From contig JNEM01016347.1 in assembly GCA_000697335.1 (NCBI GenBank), positions 1 through 22,575 on the forward strand: a stretch of 22,575 nt of DNA, given 5' to 3'. Made by a program: the position numbers and the translations under genes. The stretch is from Conidiobolus incongruus B7586. Its lineage: Eukaryota > Entomophthoromycota > Entomophthoromycetes > Entomophthorales > Conidiobolaceae. A model generated the notes under the pieces. The model saw nothing but the letters and a program-made list of their open reading frames with translations. It searched no databases and was not told the origin of the DNA. Below, piece by piece: positions 10,324 through 20,807 of the stretch. Positions within the stretch are counted from its first letter, which is position 1. Each line of letters starts with the position of its first letter.

Positions 10324-11426
10324 TTAGGGAATGACTTCATAATTAAAATGTCTACTCTGAGTACTCGTCAACGATGGATTGACGTCAGTCCATCGGTACC
10401 AATCCAAATTCACAGTATCTGAAGGGGTAATATTGAACAAATAGAGGCCATAAATTACTAGTACAAAACTGATGGGGTAAATTTCGGGGACTTTGAGATC
10501 AAATATTATCAGACCAATTAATAAACTCCAAAAATCACTCGTGAGTAATGAAATATTGAAAAATGCTGCAGATGTGCTCTGAATGAGATGGGGAGTTAAA
10601 GAATAGAATATCACCATACCCACGACGCAAGCTCCTAATAAGCTTAATGTTTGGAAATATAGAGTCACCTGGTGCCAAGCTTGACGTTCTACAATATACA
10701 GCTGAACAAAACTGATAAATGAGCCATACATCCCCAAAATCAACAGGAATTCGTTGGGAGTCCAACTTTGAATAAATTTTTCTTGGATGACATTCGAGAG
10801 TGCGTAGAGGGTAGCACCTAAGAGACAGCACATATCACCAAAGAGAGTGTCCGACTCTAAAAAATGAATTAATTTATAATTTATTTGAAGTCTTTGAAGA
10901 CTTACCCCACCAGTTTGGTTGTACATAATAATCGGAAAATATTAGCATAATCAAACCCAAAAGTGCTAGTGTAATACCTATCCAGTGATTTGCTCTGTAC
11001 CTCTTACCCAACAAGATATAACTCAAAATGACGACCATAGGTGTGGACCAAGCACCTATCAACATAGCGCTTAATAGTGACGTATAACTAAATCCCTTAA
11101 TCACCAAAAAATTAGCTTCAACATCTATCAAAGCCAATATTAGCCCTAAAACCAATTACTAATAAATTTTAAATGATATTCTAAATTAACTTACCAAAGT
11201 AACGTCCATCCCAACACCAGTTCAAAATAGTGGTAAACTGGTTCCCACTTTGGTAAATAGTTTGAAAAAAGAATATTATAGAGAGACTCAAATATGTTAG
11301 AAAGTTGATAGTGAGAGGTAATTTTACTTGAAGTTGAGCTAATTTGGTAACTGTTAAGTTAGTACAAGTTATACATAAACTTAAAAGTTGACCAAGTCCC
11401 AAATGACGTAGTTTTATTAAGTCCAT
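10324..11426 (-). CDS. SLC35F1/F2-type solute carrier (DUF914, drug/metabolite transporter superfamily)
   Basis: Predicted multi-pass transporter of the nucleotide-sugar-transporter-like SLC35F group; substrate unknown. Exons on the minus strand are 11426-11195, 11145-10906 and 10856-10324, with two 49-bp introns (GTAAGT donors, TTTTAG and TTTTTTAG acceptors). Joined, they give 334 residues in one frame. Family landmarks are ALIDVEANFLVIKGFSYTSL (after the first intron), LSYILLGKRYRANHWIGI, LFGDMCCLLGATLYALSNV (after the second intron), NEFLLILGMYGSFIS and SAAFFNISLLTSDFWSLLIG. About nine or ten hydrophobic helices are visible. It is shorter than animal homologues mainly because the N-terminal cytosolic tail is short. 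Start: the ATG at 11426 directly precedes the first helix. TA-rich (11433-11455) and GA-rich (about 11505-11519) tracts lie just upstream. Confidence 0.9.
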
Positions 11427-12093
11427 TACTGTTATATATATATATGTATATATATTTAATTATTTAGATTTTTTGAATAAGATAAACTTGAATAAATAAA
11501 AGAAAGAGAGAGAGAGAGAAAAAAGTGAATTGGGCTAATGAAACCAATGTGGATTAAATATTTTTTTTTTCAATAAAAATGATTGAATTTTGATAAATTA
11601 ATTTTTTTTAATCCTTAATCTAAAAATTTAAATTAATTTGTCAATACTCCTTAAAATTTAACCTAATTTAATAAAATATATTGATTATAATATTAAATTT
11701 TAAAAAATATATATACATATTTATACAAAATATTGTAAATTATGAAAAAATATATTGGTATCAAGTTTATAAAATAAATTTATAAATTAAATAATTAAAT
11801 TAATTATTATATATTTCTAAGTTGAAAAGATATTTTAATAAGTTTAAATTATGATTTCAATTTAATACATTATTTTTAACCAATAACTTAAAATAAATTA
11901 AATTTAATAATTTGAGTCAATATTATGTCATTTATTCAAATTTAATTTAAAATATTTATATTTTATAATATGAAAAATTTTTATTATAAATATTTAAATT
12001 AATATTAATAAAATAAAACAAAATAATATAAACTAATATTATAGGTAATTGTGTTATGATTTTTCTTTACTAAGATATAGGGATTTGAAAAAG
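11427..12093. other. AT-rich intergenic region
   Basis: It holds the promoter of the SLC35F-type gene at its left and the 3' end of the first surface-protein gene at its right. The GA tract at about 11505-11519 reads as a pyrimidine tract toward the transporter gene. Nothing else can be supported. Confidence 0.5.
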
Positions 12094-12908
12094 TTATAGA
12101 AGTGTTAACAAACTTATTAATATTATTGATACAATCCCACCAATTACTTCGGCAGTACTCGGTATCGGGATAGCGAGAGCTGAAGAATTTAACGTTGTAA
12201 TTCGCAAAGATACTTTAGTGCTGGTCGTCGTTGACTGGCCATTTGATGCTGATGCACCTGTGGGCTGTGGGCTCTGAGAGCTAGGAGGTGAAGGAGCCTC
12301 CGTCGTAGTGGGGCTGGGCGTCGGTTTAATTATGGGATTGTTCACTTCATTTACTTTAGAATGGAACCCATCTAACTCGGAAGGTGGTTTGAATGGCATT
12401 AGAGTCGGAATAGGTGGCACTATATAATTGTGATTCATACTGGCACTTGGTAAAGGTTTCGCAGATGCTAATGAATTGTGTAAGGTTATAAATGTATGCT
12501 TGTAGAGGAGTTGATTAAAATAGTTACCTTGATTTGCGGGTGTATTATTATTGGGTATCAACCCATTAGTATTCACTGAAGGTGTTGGTGCAATCGAAGT
12601 TGGAGGGATATTCGTAGCCGGCAAAGGCATTGGATTCAACACTGGTGGTGGCAATACGGCACCACTAGTTGGGAGTATTGGCTTCACCATATTGTTAATC
12701 GGTTGAACAATTGGGATATTGGGAGCTATTAACCCTGCACCCTCTCTAAGCGTAGCAGACACTAAAAGATCAATCAGCAATTAGTATATCTAGCAAGATG
12801 CAATGATCTAATCAATCAAAATCAACTATTATTACCTGGTAATACGATTTGACCATAAACAACCCATTGAGATAATAAAATATATAATATAGATTTCAAT
12901 TCCTTCAT
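12094..12908 (-). CDS. Secreted Pro/Ser/Thr-rich surface protein A, probably GPI-anchored
   Basis: Function unknown; the build is that of a fungal cell-surface mannoprotein. Proposed exons are 12908-12836, 12761-12528 and 12467-12094, giving 226 residues. Exon 1 encodes a signal peptide (MKELKSILYILLSQWVVYGQ). Intron 1 (74 bp) has a clear ATACTAAT branch site. The 60 bp at 12527-12468 are open in frame but look like intron 2: GTAACT donor, ATTAG acceptor, and a translated content of aromatic and aliphatic residues unlike the flanking Pro/Ser/Thr sequence. A same-phase intron follows the same CAA codon in paralog B. Unspliced, the protein would have 246 residues. The body is Pro/Ser/Thr/Asn-rich, with EVNNP..KPTP, SQSPQPTG and TKVSLRITTLNSS shared with B. 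The C-terminus (STAEVIGGIVSIILISLLTLL) is a hydrophobic tail of GPI-signal type. Confidence 0.75.
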
Positions 12909-12977
12909 TCTAATATACTTAAAGTTGATACATTTATCAACTTGAAAAAAAATATAAAATCGAGACATGCCCTCAAT

Positions 12978-13087
12978 TATTTATAGCTTGAATCCCATTC
13001 TGGATACAACTCAGCCAAATGATATATTATACCAATACTGATATTTCAACTATTTAATGTTTAAATTTGAATAATATATTAGCCATC
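12978..13087 (-). promoter_or_regulatory. Promoter of surface protein A (elements shared with B)
   Basis: TATAAATA at 12985-12978, about 70 bp before the ATG; CATTTGGCTGAGT at 13021-13009, about 100 bp before it; GATGGCTAATATAT at 13087-13074. The same three elements, in the same order and at nearly the same distances, precede gene B. This indicates a duplicated promoter that has been kept. Confidence 0.6.
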
Positions 13088-14342
13088 TATATATCAATTA
13101 ATATTATTTAATTTTAACCTAAGAATTTAGTTTTTAATATTTTCAGAATTTTGAAACCAATAATATCAATTATTGGATTATTACTAATTCCCCAATTTGG
13201 GAACCCATATTAATTGTTGCTAATTATTAGATACTTGAAATTTCGAGATTTTTAATGGGCTCATGAGTGAGTTAATAGAATATGGATAATAAAATTAAAT
13301 TATTAAATTATATAATTATATAATTATAATATAAACCTTATTTCCAATTGATATTGTATAAATAAATTTTATTAAATATGATCTTATCAATTTCAATTTT
13401 TTTTAAATATTGCTTAAAATATGGAATATATTTTGTTAATTTATATATTATCAAGATTTAAAATAAGGTTAATATATCATTAAGTTCAAATAACATAATA
13501 TTTTAATACCACTTTTGTTTCAAAGTGTTTGGAGAATTCAAGTGGAAAAATTTTTGAAAACTATAATTTAAAATATTATTTTCATTATTAAAAATGAGAG
13601 AATTCGTTAATATTATGTAATATTCAATTTGTGACAAAACAATTACTTCATCACATTGATATAAAAAGCTTTTTTTTGATTTTGCGATTTTATTATCAAA
13701 ATTCATAATTTTATAATTCTTCAAATATTTTGAAAACAAATAATATATTAATCATTAATTTTTATTTTAAACCCATAAATTCAAGAAAGTTTTATATATT
13801 TTAAATTATTTTTTGTTATTAAATTTAAGATTTGTTTTTCATATTTCTAAAAATAGTAATGATTTCCATATAGTTATTTGTATCCACCTTCACCATTGAA
13901 ATGTTGATATTGTCTTATAAAGGATATATCTATGAATAAACTAAAGAAATATTTAGAATTAATTAATTTGATTATATTTTAAAAATATCTGGGTTTCTTT
14001 TTTCTATATTTAAAAGTTTATAAACTTTTAATGTTTATTTGATTATCATTGTTTTAATAATAATTAAATAAAAATTATTCCTATTTATATTGATATTAAT
14101 GATATTAAAGGTAAATTGATAATTCAGCTGAGATTAATTAGAATCTATAACCTTTGACTAATTAAAATGACTGTATTTTTAAAATTGTTCAAGTAGAATA
14201 GCCTAATTCGAAAAATGTGTAAATTCATATAGAAATTAAATATAAATTATAAAATATTATATAGTTTGGTTTTTGGTATTAGGATGGTTATATGCTTTGA
14301 AATATCATTTAAGTTTATTAGTATATGAAAATACTTTATTAA
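13088..14342. other. AT-rich region between the two surface-protein genes
   Basis: No gene can be supported. The minus-strand open frame at 13503-13739 (78 codons) is Asn/Lys/Ile/Tyr-rich, has no recognisable feature and matches what pure A+T sequence yields. No further copy of the surface-protein family was seen here. Confidence 0.55.
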
Positions 14343-14974
14343 TCATGCTATAACCAAGTAGATCACTACTAAAGTTGCACCCATCAACTCTATTCGCTTT
14401 AATGGTCGAATAGATGGAATTGAGGAAGAGCGCAATGCGGACATTCGAAGTGATACATTGAGAGTGGTCGTCGTTTGAGAACCTGGAGCTGATAATGGCG
14501 TCACCTGCGGGCTTTGAGCTGTTGGTATCTGCCCCATTTCCATTTCTTCAGCGTTAGGTGTGGGTTTAACTGGAGGATTGTTCACTTCGGCCACTTTGGA
14601 GGCTGGCATATCAGGAACTTGAACCGGCTTTGGAATTAAACTAGTATTAGGTGGTGCAGGTGGATTGGAGCTCATTGCTAAACTCGATACAGTTTTTGTT
14701 GGCGCTGATAATTTAATGTTTTTATTATAAATAAAATATTTTAAATCATTTTATTAATTTGATTACCTTGAATCGATTGTATAATACTACTGGATGTTAT
14801 AGTATTCGCACTGGTTGGTGAGGAAGCTAAATTATCAAGATGTAATTAGTATTCCTAAATAATATAAAATTGTAACAAACAAATACTTCAATCAATACCT
14901 GAAATTTTTGATTCACTGCATACCGCAGTTGTTAACAATAAAACCATATATAATATAAATTTTAAATTAATCAT
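14343..14974 (-). CDS. Secreted Pro/Ser/Thr-rich surface protein B, paralog of A
   Basis: Function unknown. Exons are 14974-14899, 14826-14767 and 14704-14343; introns are 72 and 62 bp, and the first contains the branch-like GAATACTAAT. The joined frame gives 165 residues. Exon 1 encodes a signal peptide (MINLKFILYMVLLLTTAVCS). Exon 2 is a 20-residue Ser/Thr-rich piece, and exon 3 the Pro/Ser/Thr body with AEVNNPPVKPTP, AQSPQVTP and LNVSLRMSALRSSS, each with a counterpart in A. The hydrophobic end (ELMGATLVVIYLVIA) is preceded by basic residues (RPLKR), so it may be a membrane anchor rather than a GPI signal. Both introns are phase 1 and sit at positions equivalent to those of A, which with the shared promoter indicates tandem duplication. 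B is shorter, mainly in the middle. Confidence 0.72.
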
Positions 14975-15039
14975 AATAATATTCGGTTATTTAATTTTAA
15001 TCCATTAAAAAATTTGAAAAATACATCCTATTATGACTA

Positions 15040-15175
15040 TATTTATACTAAATAATATCAATGAAAAATAAAACTCAGCCAAATGCATATCTTTACCATG
15101 ATTTCGAGCTATAACTTTTTAGTATTTAATCAGATGTATTATTAAATACATTAATGATGGTATATATTAGCCATC
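15040..15175 (-). promoter_or_regulatory. Promoter of surface protein B (elements shared with A)
   Basis: TATAAATA at 15047-15040 (about 66 bp before the ATG), CATTTGGCTGAGT at 15085-15073 (about 99 bp) and GATGGCTAATATAT at 15175-15162 (about 188 bp). The 13-bp and 14-bp words match those upstream of gene A exactly, while the sequence between them has diverged. Confidence 0.6.
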
Positions 15176-16910
15176 ATTTCAACTATTAATTTTATTCATT
15201 TTCATATTAAACCTTTAAATTAGGATCAAATTTGGACATTCGAAACATTTTGGAATACTTAACAATTGAATTAGAAAATTAGGTTTAAAATTAATATAGA
15301 AAATATATATTAGATAATGATTATGAAATCTATTGTCATGATATGATATACTTAATTCTAAATATATTTATGCTATAGTGTTAAAAATTTTAATTTTATA
15401 CTATTCCAATATTTTCAGTTTTTAATGTAACAATGAGTGATTTGAGAGCATTTTCAATATAATTTTATTTATCATTTAATATATTTCTTTACAATATTTT
15501 AAATCAAGTGTAAAAATTAGTTCTTACTGACAATTCTAGTTGAAAATAATCATTTAAATGTTTTAAATTGGGTATCTAATAGATTTTTTAAATGTATGCA
15601 TGATCAATTTCGATTAAAATTATCTCTTGATTTAATTCTAAGTCAATATACCCAAAAGAAGCATTGATAAAATTATGTAGATAAAAAAGATAATTTTATA
15701 GAAACTGATCCATTTTCCCATTCTAAATAGCATATTCCTTATTGAATAATTATGTAAATGCCACATCAGTGACTGTCATTATATCATTGTGTAATGTTTT
15801 AATTGTAATTAATATGGAATTTCAATTTATACTTGATGGATTTATATCTATTTTTACGCCAAATTAAAATGTTCTAGAAACTTTAGAATTATAATTTATT
15901 ATACTCTATAAAAATAGTTCATTATCAACAATTATATTATATATTTGTAAATTTATTACATTATTAATAATTAATAACAAAATTTAATAGTATGATTGTA
16001 AAAATATTATTAATCTATAAATATTAATATTTATCAATTATATATTGCCACTACTTAATTTTTACTAAATATTTACAATTATTTTAAAATAATAATAATA
16101 ATAATAATAATTACTGATTATTAATTATTAATTATTAATTATTACATTTTACAAATGCAAAATCACTGATAATAACTAAGATATTAATTTGTTAAGTTTA
16201 GAGTAACAATGATATCAATATCAAATCATGCAAAAATAATAAAATTTTATTTCATTACTGGAATTGTTAGATATTTCATTTAAACTTTAAAATTGACATG
16301 TAAATATTTTAACTACATCTTTAACTTTTTTCTCAAACAAATTTGAGTTTTGCACTATTATTTAAATCTGCGCAAATTAATTAGACAATTTGAGGTATTG
16401 ATTTTAATTGAGTTGCATAAAATTTTGACCTTCAATAAATTTATTTTAATATTATAATTTATTAAAATTGAATATTATTATCAAAATTACTTATAAAAAA
16501 GCGAAACATTAAAGGTAGTTTATTAAATTATATGTGTAAATTGCTTATTATTAATCTATTTAACTAATTTTACTATTATATCATATTTTTTATCACTCTT
16601 TCGAATAACTTGATATTTACTAGATTTGGGATAATATCAACATCCATTCCCATTTAAATCACTTTCCACTTATGTTTTTTTAGTTTTATTACAACATCAT
16701 AATAAAATAATCCATGTGTAACAAAACAATTATTAAAAAGAGAAAAATTTCTTCATAAAAATTAATAATAATAAAACTAATAACAAATATTAATAAATTA
16801 TTATTAGAGATTAATAATATTATTTAAATATTGTAAAAATTATTTTGTAAAAGTGATAGGAATAATAATTACTAAAATTTTGAATTATAATAAAATTAAT
16901 GTCATTTTAG
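15176..16910. other. AT-rich intergenic region
   Basis: About 1.7 kb with no supportable gene or RNA. Simple tracts include an AAT-type run at about 16089-16110, followed by four ATTAATT-like units to about 16142. CpA and TpG occur at ordinary levels: 8 of the 11 G/C bases in 15421-15480 lie in CpA or TpG. Confidence 0.55.
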
Positions 16911-16982
16911 GCTCAGATCATGTGATTGAGAATGATTTTAATTGGATAAAGCGGTTTCATATAATGACCTTATAATGGAAAT

Positions 16983-17233
16983 GAGCCAATCATACTCGTT
17001 GATGTATACAATTTACAGTCATCTGAGTGACGTATTGTATATCTAAACGAAAATGCAGGAAAAATCTGTTGAATTCTTAATTGATGAATTCATTCAATGC
17101 AATTTCAGGTATTTAAACCCTTTTTGGGACCCTTGAATTTCATATCAAATTGTAAAACTGTTATTATAGTACATTGTTGTATTAACTAAAGCTAATATTA
17201 AATTTAACTTCTATCACTACTGCTACTATTACA
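16983..17233 (+). promoter_or_regulatory. Upstream region of the Stf2-like gene
   Basis: From about 16910 the sequence becomes noticeably less AT-rich without opening a gene. It contains CCAAT at 16986-16990 and a CRE/ATF half-site TGACGT at 17028-17033. A C/T/A-rich leader follows, ending in ACTACTGCTACTATTACA before the ATG. Stress- or cAMP-linked control would suit an Stf2-like protein but is inferred from one motif. Confidence 0.35.
17053..17136 (+). other. Possible 27-codon upstream ORF
   Basis: An ATG-to-TGA frame beginning MQEKSVEFLIDEFIQ and ending YLNPFWDP lies 97 bp ahead of the Stf2-like start. Its composition is protein-like, but the transcript start is unknown, so it may not be in the leader at all. 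Confidence 0.22.
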
Positions 17234-17506
17234 ATGACTCGTACTAAATCATCTCAAACTCCTCACGCTGTTGAATACGATCGTCACATTTCTCGTAACG
17301 GAATCCAAGATATTAGAGGACTGCCCAAGAAGTCAGGTGGAGGTAGTCACAATTGGGGCACTATGGAAAATGACCTTGACGACTATTACGAAAATAGAGA
17401 TGAGCCGTTGAGCAGCTCTCTAGGGTCCTCCCTCCCTTCCGAGTCTAAAATTCAGTTAGTTTCCCGTGAAGAATTTGAAAAGCGTGCTAGCCCGACACAA
17501 GAATAA
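17234..17506 (+). CDS. Stf2/Tma10-like small hydrophilic protein
   Basis: A 90-residue, single-exon, highly hydrophilic protein. It begins MTRT, as yeast Stf2 and Tma10 do, and carries the family core: a Lys-Lys-Ser/Gly run with an Asn-Trp-Gly motif (KKSGGGSHNWG, about residues 32-42), then an acidic stretch (ENDLDDYYENRDEP). Stf2 was first described as stabilising the complex of F1F0-ATPase with its inhibitor, and later as a hydrophilin that protects cells during desiccation. The Gly-Asn-Trp-Gly-like core also resembles the HABP4/PAI-RBP1-Stm1 group of ribosome/RNA-associated proteins. The C-terminal third (SLGSSLPSESKIQLVSREEFEKR) is not conserved with yeast. The length is close to yeast Stf2 (84 residues). 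Start: the only ATG consistent with the MTRT opening. Confidence 0.75.
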   Translation: MTRTKSSQTPHAVEYDRHISRNGIQDIRGLPKKSGGGSHNWGTMENDLDDYYENRDEPLSSSLGSSLPSESKIQLVSREEFEKRASPTQE

Positions 17507-18765
17507 TTTCTGCGCAGTCGGGAAAGAACTATGATGTAATATGTGTGAACTAGTAAATAGTGTATTATTATCAAATTAGGTTTATTGAAATTATTAGAAA
17601 TAATAGTTAAAATCCATTTGATCTTTATCACTATTTGCTTACAGATACTTGTTTGATTTTTTTTTGTAATAAAATTTAGTATTTTCAGTTAATTTTATTA
17701 ATTTTCATATCACTTGTTATCTATTTGATCACCACATATTTTGTACTCGATTCTATTTTTCCCCATATATTTATTTAATTTTGTTTCATTATTTTATAAA
17801 AAATTTGAAACATGATCCCCATTGTATCAAAAATAACTCACATATTTTTATAAAAAATGGACAAATTTATAATAATAATAATAATAATAATAATACATAT
17901 ATATATTATTTTAAACATTATTATCAAATTCATATAGTAATATACACAAAATATATATTATTTAAAACATATTATATGTCTATATGATTAATTTAAAATG
18001 TATTATAATTATAATTTATATTTGCCAGCATTTAAATGAATCAATGGCTAAGCTGATTCAAGTTTCAAAAATATTTTTATTTAAATATTATTTATTAATA
18101 AAACAAAAATTGAATAAAAGAATGAGTTAGCAAACTGTCAATGTGATATCATTTAAATATTAAAAATTGAAATTTTATTTATATGTTTAATTTCCTGATA
18201 TATATATATATATATATATTATCAATTGAAATATATATTTTGATAACAGGAACAAATTCTAGTTTAAGTAAAATTAAATAATAATAATAATAATATAAAT
18301 ATATTTTAAAATTATTAAATTTAATTTAATAATTTTAAAAAAATTTCTTTTTATATTCAAATTATTGAAAAAAAATATTAACACAAATAATTATAATAAA
18401 TATTATGATAATATCAATATTAATAATTAAAACTTGAAAAAAATGTCATACCTCATTTTCTTTCTAATCTAATCATTTCATAAAAGATATTATCATTGAT
18501 TAATGAGTTTTTATTTGGAATTCAATTTAAATAAATGTGATTTATAATGAAAAAACAAGCATTTATTTTAAGAATCTTTAATGTTAAAAGTTGGCTAATA
18601 TAAGTTTAATGTTTATTTTGATAATTGAAAATTGAATAAATATTCTAATTTTATCAACTTAAAGAAAGTAACAAATAAAATAAAATGAGATATATATTAT
18701 TGCTATTAGTATACTAAATATTTAAGTTTCCAAATCCTGTATATTGATTATTAATGTTTTTTTAT
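17507..18765. other. AT-rich intergenic region
   Basis: The first 80 bp are the likely 3' UTR of the Stf2-like gene. After that there are AT and AAT/ATA microsatellites (17871-17894; 18198-18219) and no credible gene. The open frame at 17781-17987 is built partly of an AAT run and is not believed. Confidence 0.55.
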
Positions 18766-19650
18766 TTATTCTGGACAATCTTCGTCTTGTACTATTAAAC
18801 TATTATGACTGTTGTTGCTATTGAAATTATATTCATTTTGACTAGAGCTTAACAAAAATTATTTGGATGATATTTGAGCATAGCTAATATCACTGTAAAA
18901 TGAATCTAAATCATTTTTAGATTGTTGAATGGGATCTTCATTTGGTTAGGGTATGAAGTTGGTATTTATTATGAAGGAAGATGATGACAGTAGTTGTATA
19001 TCTAATAAAAATTTACATTGAGATTATTGAAGCATAATCATATATAAAATAATTGCCAATTGTATTGGGCGATATACCAGAAACTAGCTTTAATTGACCT
19101 GGGTCATAATTCGAAAATAGTTGACTCGTAAGAAAATCCATTCCATTATGATATTTTTTCTAATAAAATATGTACAGGTAAATGAATGAGTGATATTTGA
19201 TAAATATCCTCTATCTAGTCATTTCAAAATGATTTTCAAGTTTCTTTTCTTGATCTTGTTTCCAATTCTCAAATTGTATACTTTTTTATTCATCTTCGAC
19301 CCATTTTAACAAATTATCAATTTGATATAATTATACGTTAATTGTAACTATTTATTATCATATTAATAAATGAAATAGATATAACAAGGATAACCTATAT
19401 ACCCACAGTATTAGAAGTAATCTTTAATTCATTAATTAAATCAGGTAAATTATTTAATTCTGATACAAAATTTTTATATTATAGTTTAAACTGATTACTA
19501 GAATAATTTGATAAAGGTAATTTTGAATTAATTTCCTAAGCATATTACTAGTATTATTATTAGTAGTAAAAATAAATAATATTAAGTTGACAAATTGAAT
19601 TAATTTGGTTATGATTATCTGATATTAATTCCCATTCTCTTTTAAACCTA
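18766..19650 (-). pseudogene. Decayed host gene, Asn/Gln/Ser-rich, possibly a transcription factor
   Basis: Several protein-like stretches follow one another on the minus strand. They include KREWELISDNHNQINSI (about 19640-19590), LPLSNYSSNQFKL, VSELNNLPDLINELKITS, NLLKWVEDE, KSIQFENWKQDQEKKLENHF, MDFLTSQLFSNYDPGQLKLV and PNEDPIQQSKNDLDSFYSDI, ending DEDCPE and a TAA at 18768-18766. Five in-frame stops interrupt them (19481-19479, 19288-19286, 19213-19211, 18948-18946, 18861-18859). All are TAA or TAG, and the contexts suit Gln (CAA/CAG). Intron boundaries are partly lost: the segment after the third stop begins GGATATTT where a GTATTT donor might have been. The 5' end disappears into the AT-rich block. 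Heptad-like Leu/Ile spacing after a Trp loosely recalls heat-shock-factor coiled coils, but no DNA-binding domain remains, so the family is unassigned. Confidence 0.55.
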
Positions 19651-20578
19651 TAAAATAGGTTTTTTAATATTCACTTTATCAAAATTAAATAAATATTACT
19701 ATAAAATTAAAAAAATAGGAAATTTTTTAATTTCTAATTTTTCAAACATATTATTAGTTTGAAATAAATAAATATATACAAAGTTAAAAAGAAATTATAT
19801 ATATTTAATATATATATACATATATATATATATAATAATTTTTTTGATTAAATATTTATTTTTTAAAATTGATATTTTAATTTAATTATGCTTAAACTAA
19901 ATAATAACCATCAAAAGTTTTTTATTTTAATATTAATAAAACTTAACCACAAACTATTTAAAATCATTTAAAATTTACAAGTAGCTTTTAATAATAAAGT
20001 ATTATTTAAATTAACTATTTATTATTAGATAAATTATTTTAAAATTAAGAAATTACTTAAAACTTTTTAAAATTTAAAAGATTAATTTTAATTATTACTT
20101 TTTTAATCATTAATAAAATAAAATAAAACATATTAAAAAATACCTTTTTATTTTAATTAAAGAATTAATAAGATATTTTAACATTAATTACATAAGTATT
20201 TTATATATATTATAAGTGAATAACAATAGTTGAAGGTAGAAGAAGTAAGTTTTTCAATACTTTAAAAAATATATAATAACTAGATTTTTTAATATTAAAG
20301 TGTTAATTAATAATAATAAGAAATATATTAATAGTTAAGCAAAAGGTTTATTTGTGTAAGAAATAATATAAGTTAAAGTTTTAACTAGAGAGAAAAATCT
20401 AAGTTTTTCTTATATTTAAGTAGAATATATACACATAAATATATAAGGTTAAGTAATAATAAAGTTACATAAATATAAAGATTTGTAAAATGTTAATAAG
20501 ATTTAATTTGGATAATTAAGTTTTTAATAATAAATTAAAGTGAGGAAAAGTATCAATTAAATAATAATTGTTATAATA

Positions 20579-20806
20579 CACTAACCTACAAAAGTAAATT
20601 ATAAAATCAAAAACATTTATATTTTTACTAATAACTTAATTAATATTTAATAAAATAAACCTAAATTAAATAATTAAAATCTATTATATTTATTAATTAT
20701 ATATATCATTAAATAATGATATTTAGCTATTAATTAACTAAAATATAAACTTTTAAATTTTACCTAAGGTGAGTTATAAATTTATAGGTTTTTAGTGATA
20801 AAAAAA
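20579..20806. repeat. Left terminal inverted repeat of the Tc1-like element
   Basis: The outer motif at 20583-20613 (ACCTACAAAAGT, then ATTATAAAATCAAAAA) and the inner motif at 20762-20806 (ACCTAAGGTGAGTTATAAA, then TTTATAGGTTTTTAG) are about 175 bp apart. Both match the right repeat in reverse complement; the stretch between is diverged but alignable. The left outer copy reads AAGTAAATTATAAA where the right reads AAGTGAGTTATAAA, which are two G-to-A differences. Confidence 0.82.
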
Positions 20807-20807
20807 A

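Noticed and set aside
10324-11426. TptA-type triose-phosphate transporter of a Mucorales sex locus
   Set aside because: Motifs (DVEANFLV, GATLYALSNV, TSDFWSLLIG) are those of SLC35F1/F2 (DUF914), a different branch of the same superfamily.
13503-13739. 78-codon minus-strand open frame between the surface-protein genes
   Set aside because: Asn/Lys/Ile/Tyr-rich, without signal peptide, conserved motif or promoter elements like those of its neighbours.
17781-17987. 68-codon plus-strand open frame
   Set aside because: Includes an Asn run from an AAT microsatellite and is otherwise low-complexity A+T.
18766-19650. Intact gene using TAA/TAG as glutamine codons
   Set aside because: URA5, SLC35F, HMG-box and surface-protein genes end at TAA or TAG and use CAA/CAG for Gln, so the standard code applies and the segment is a pseudogene.
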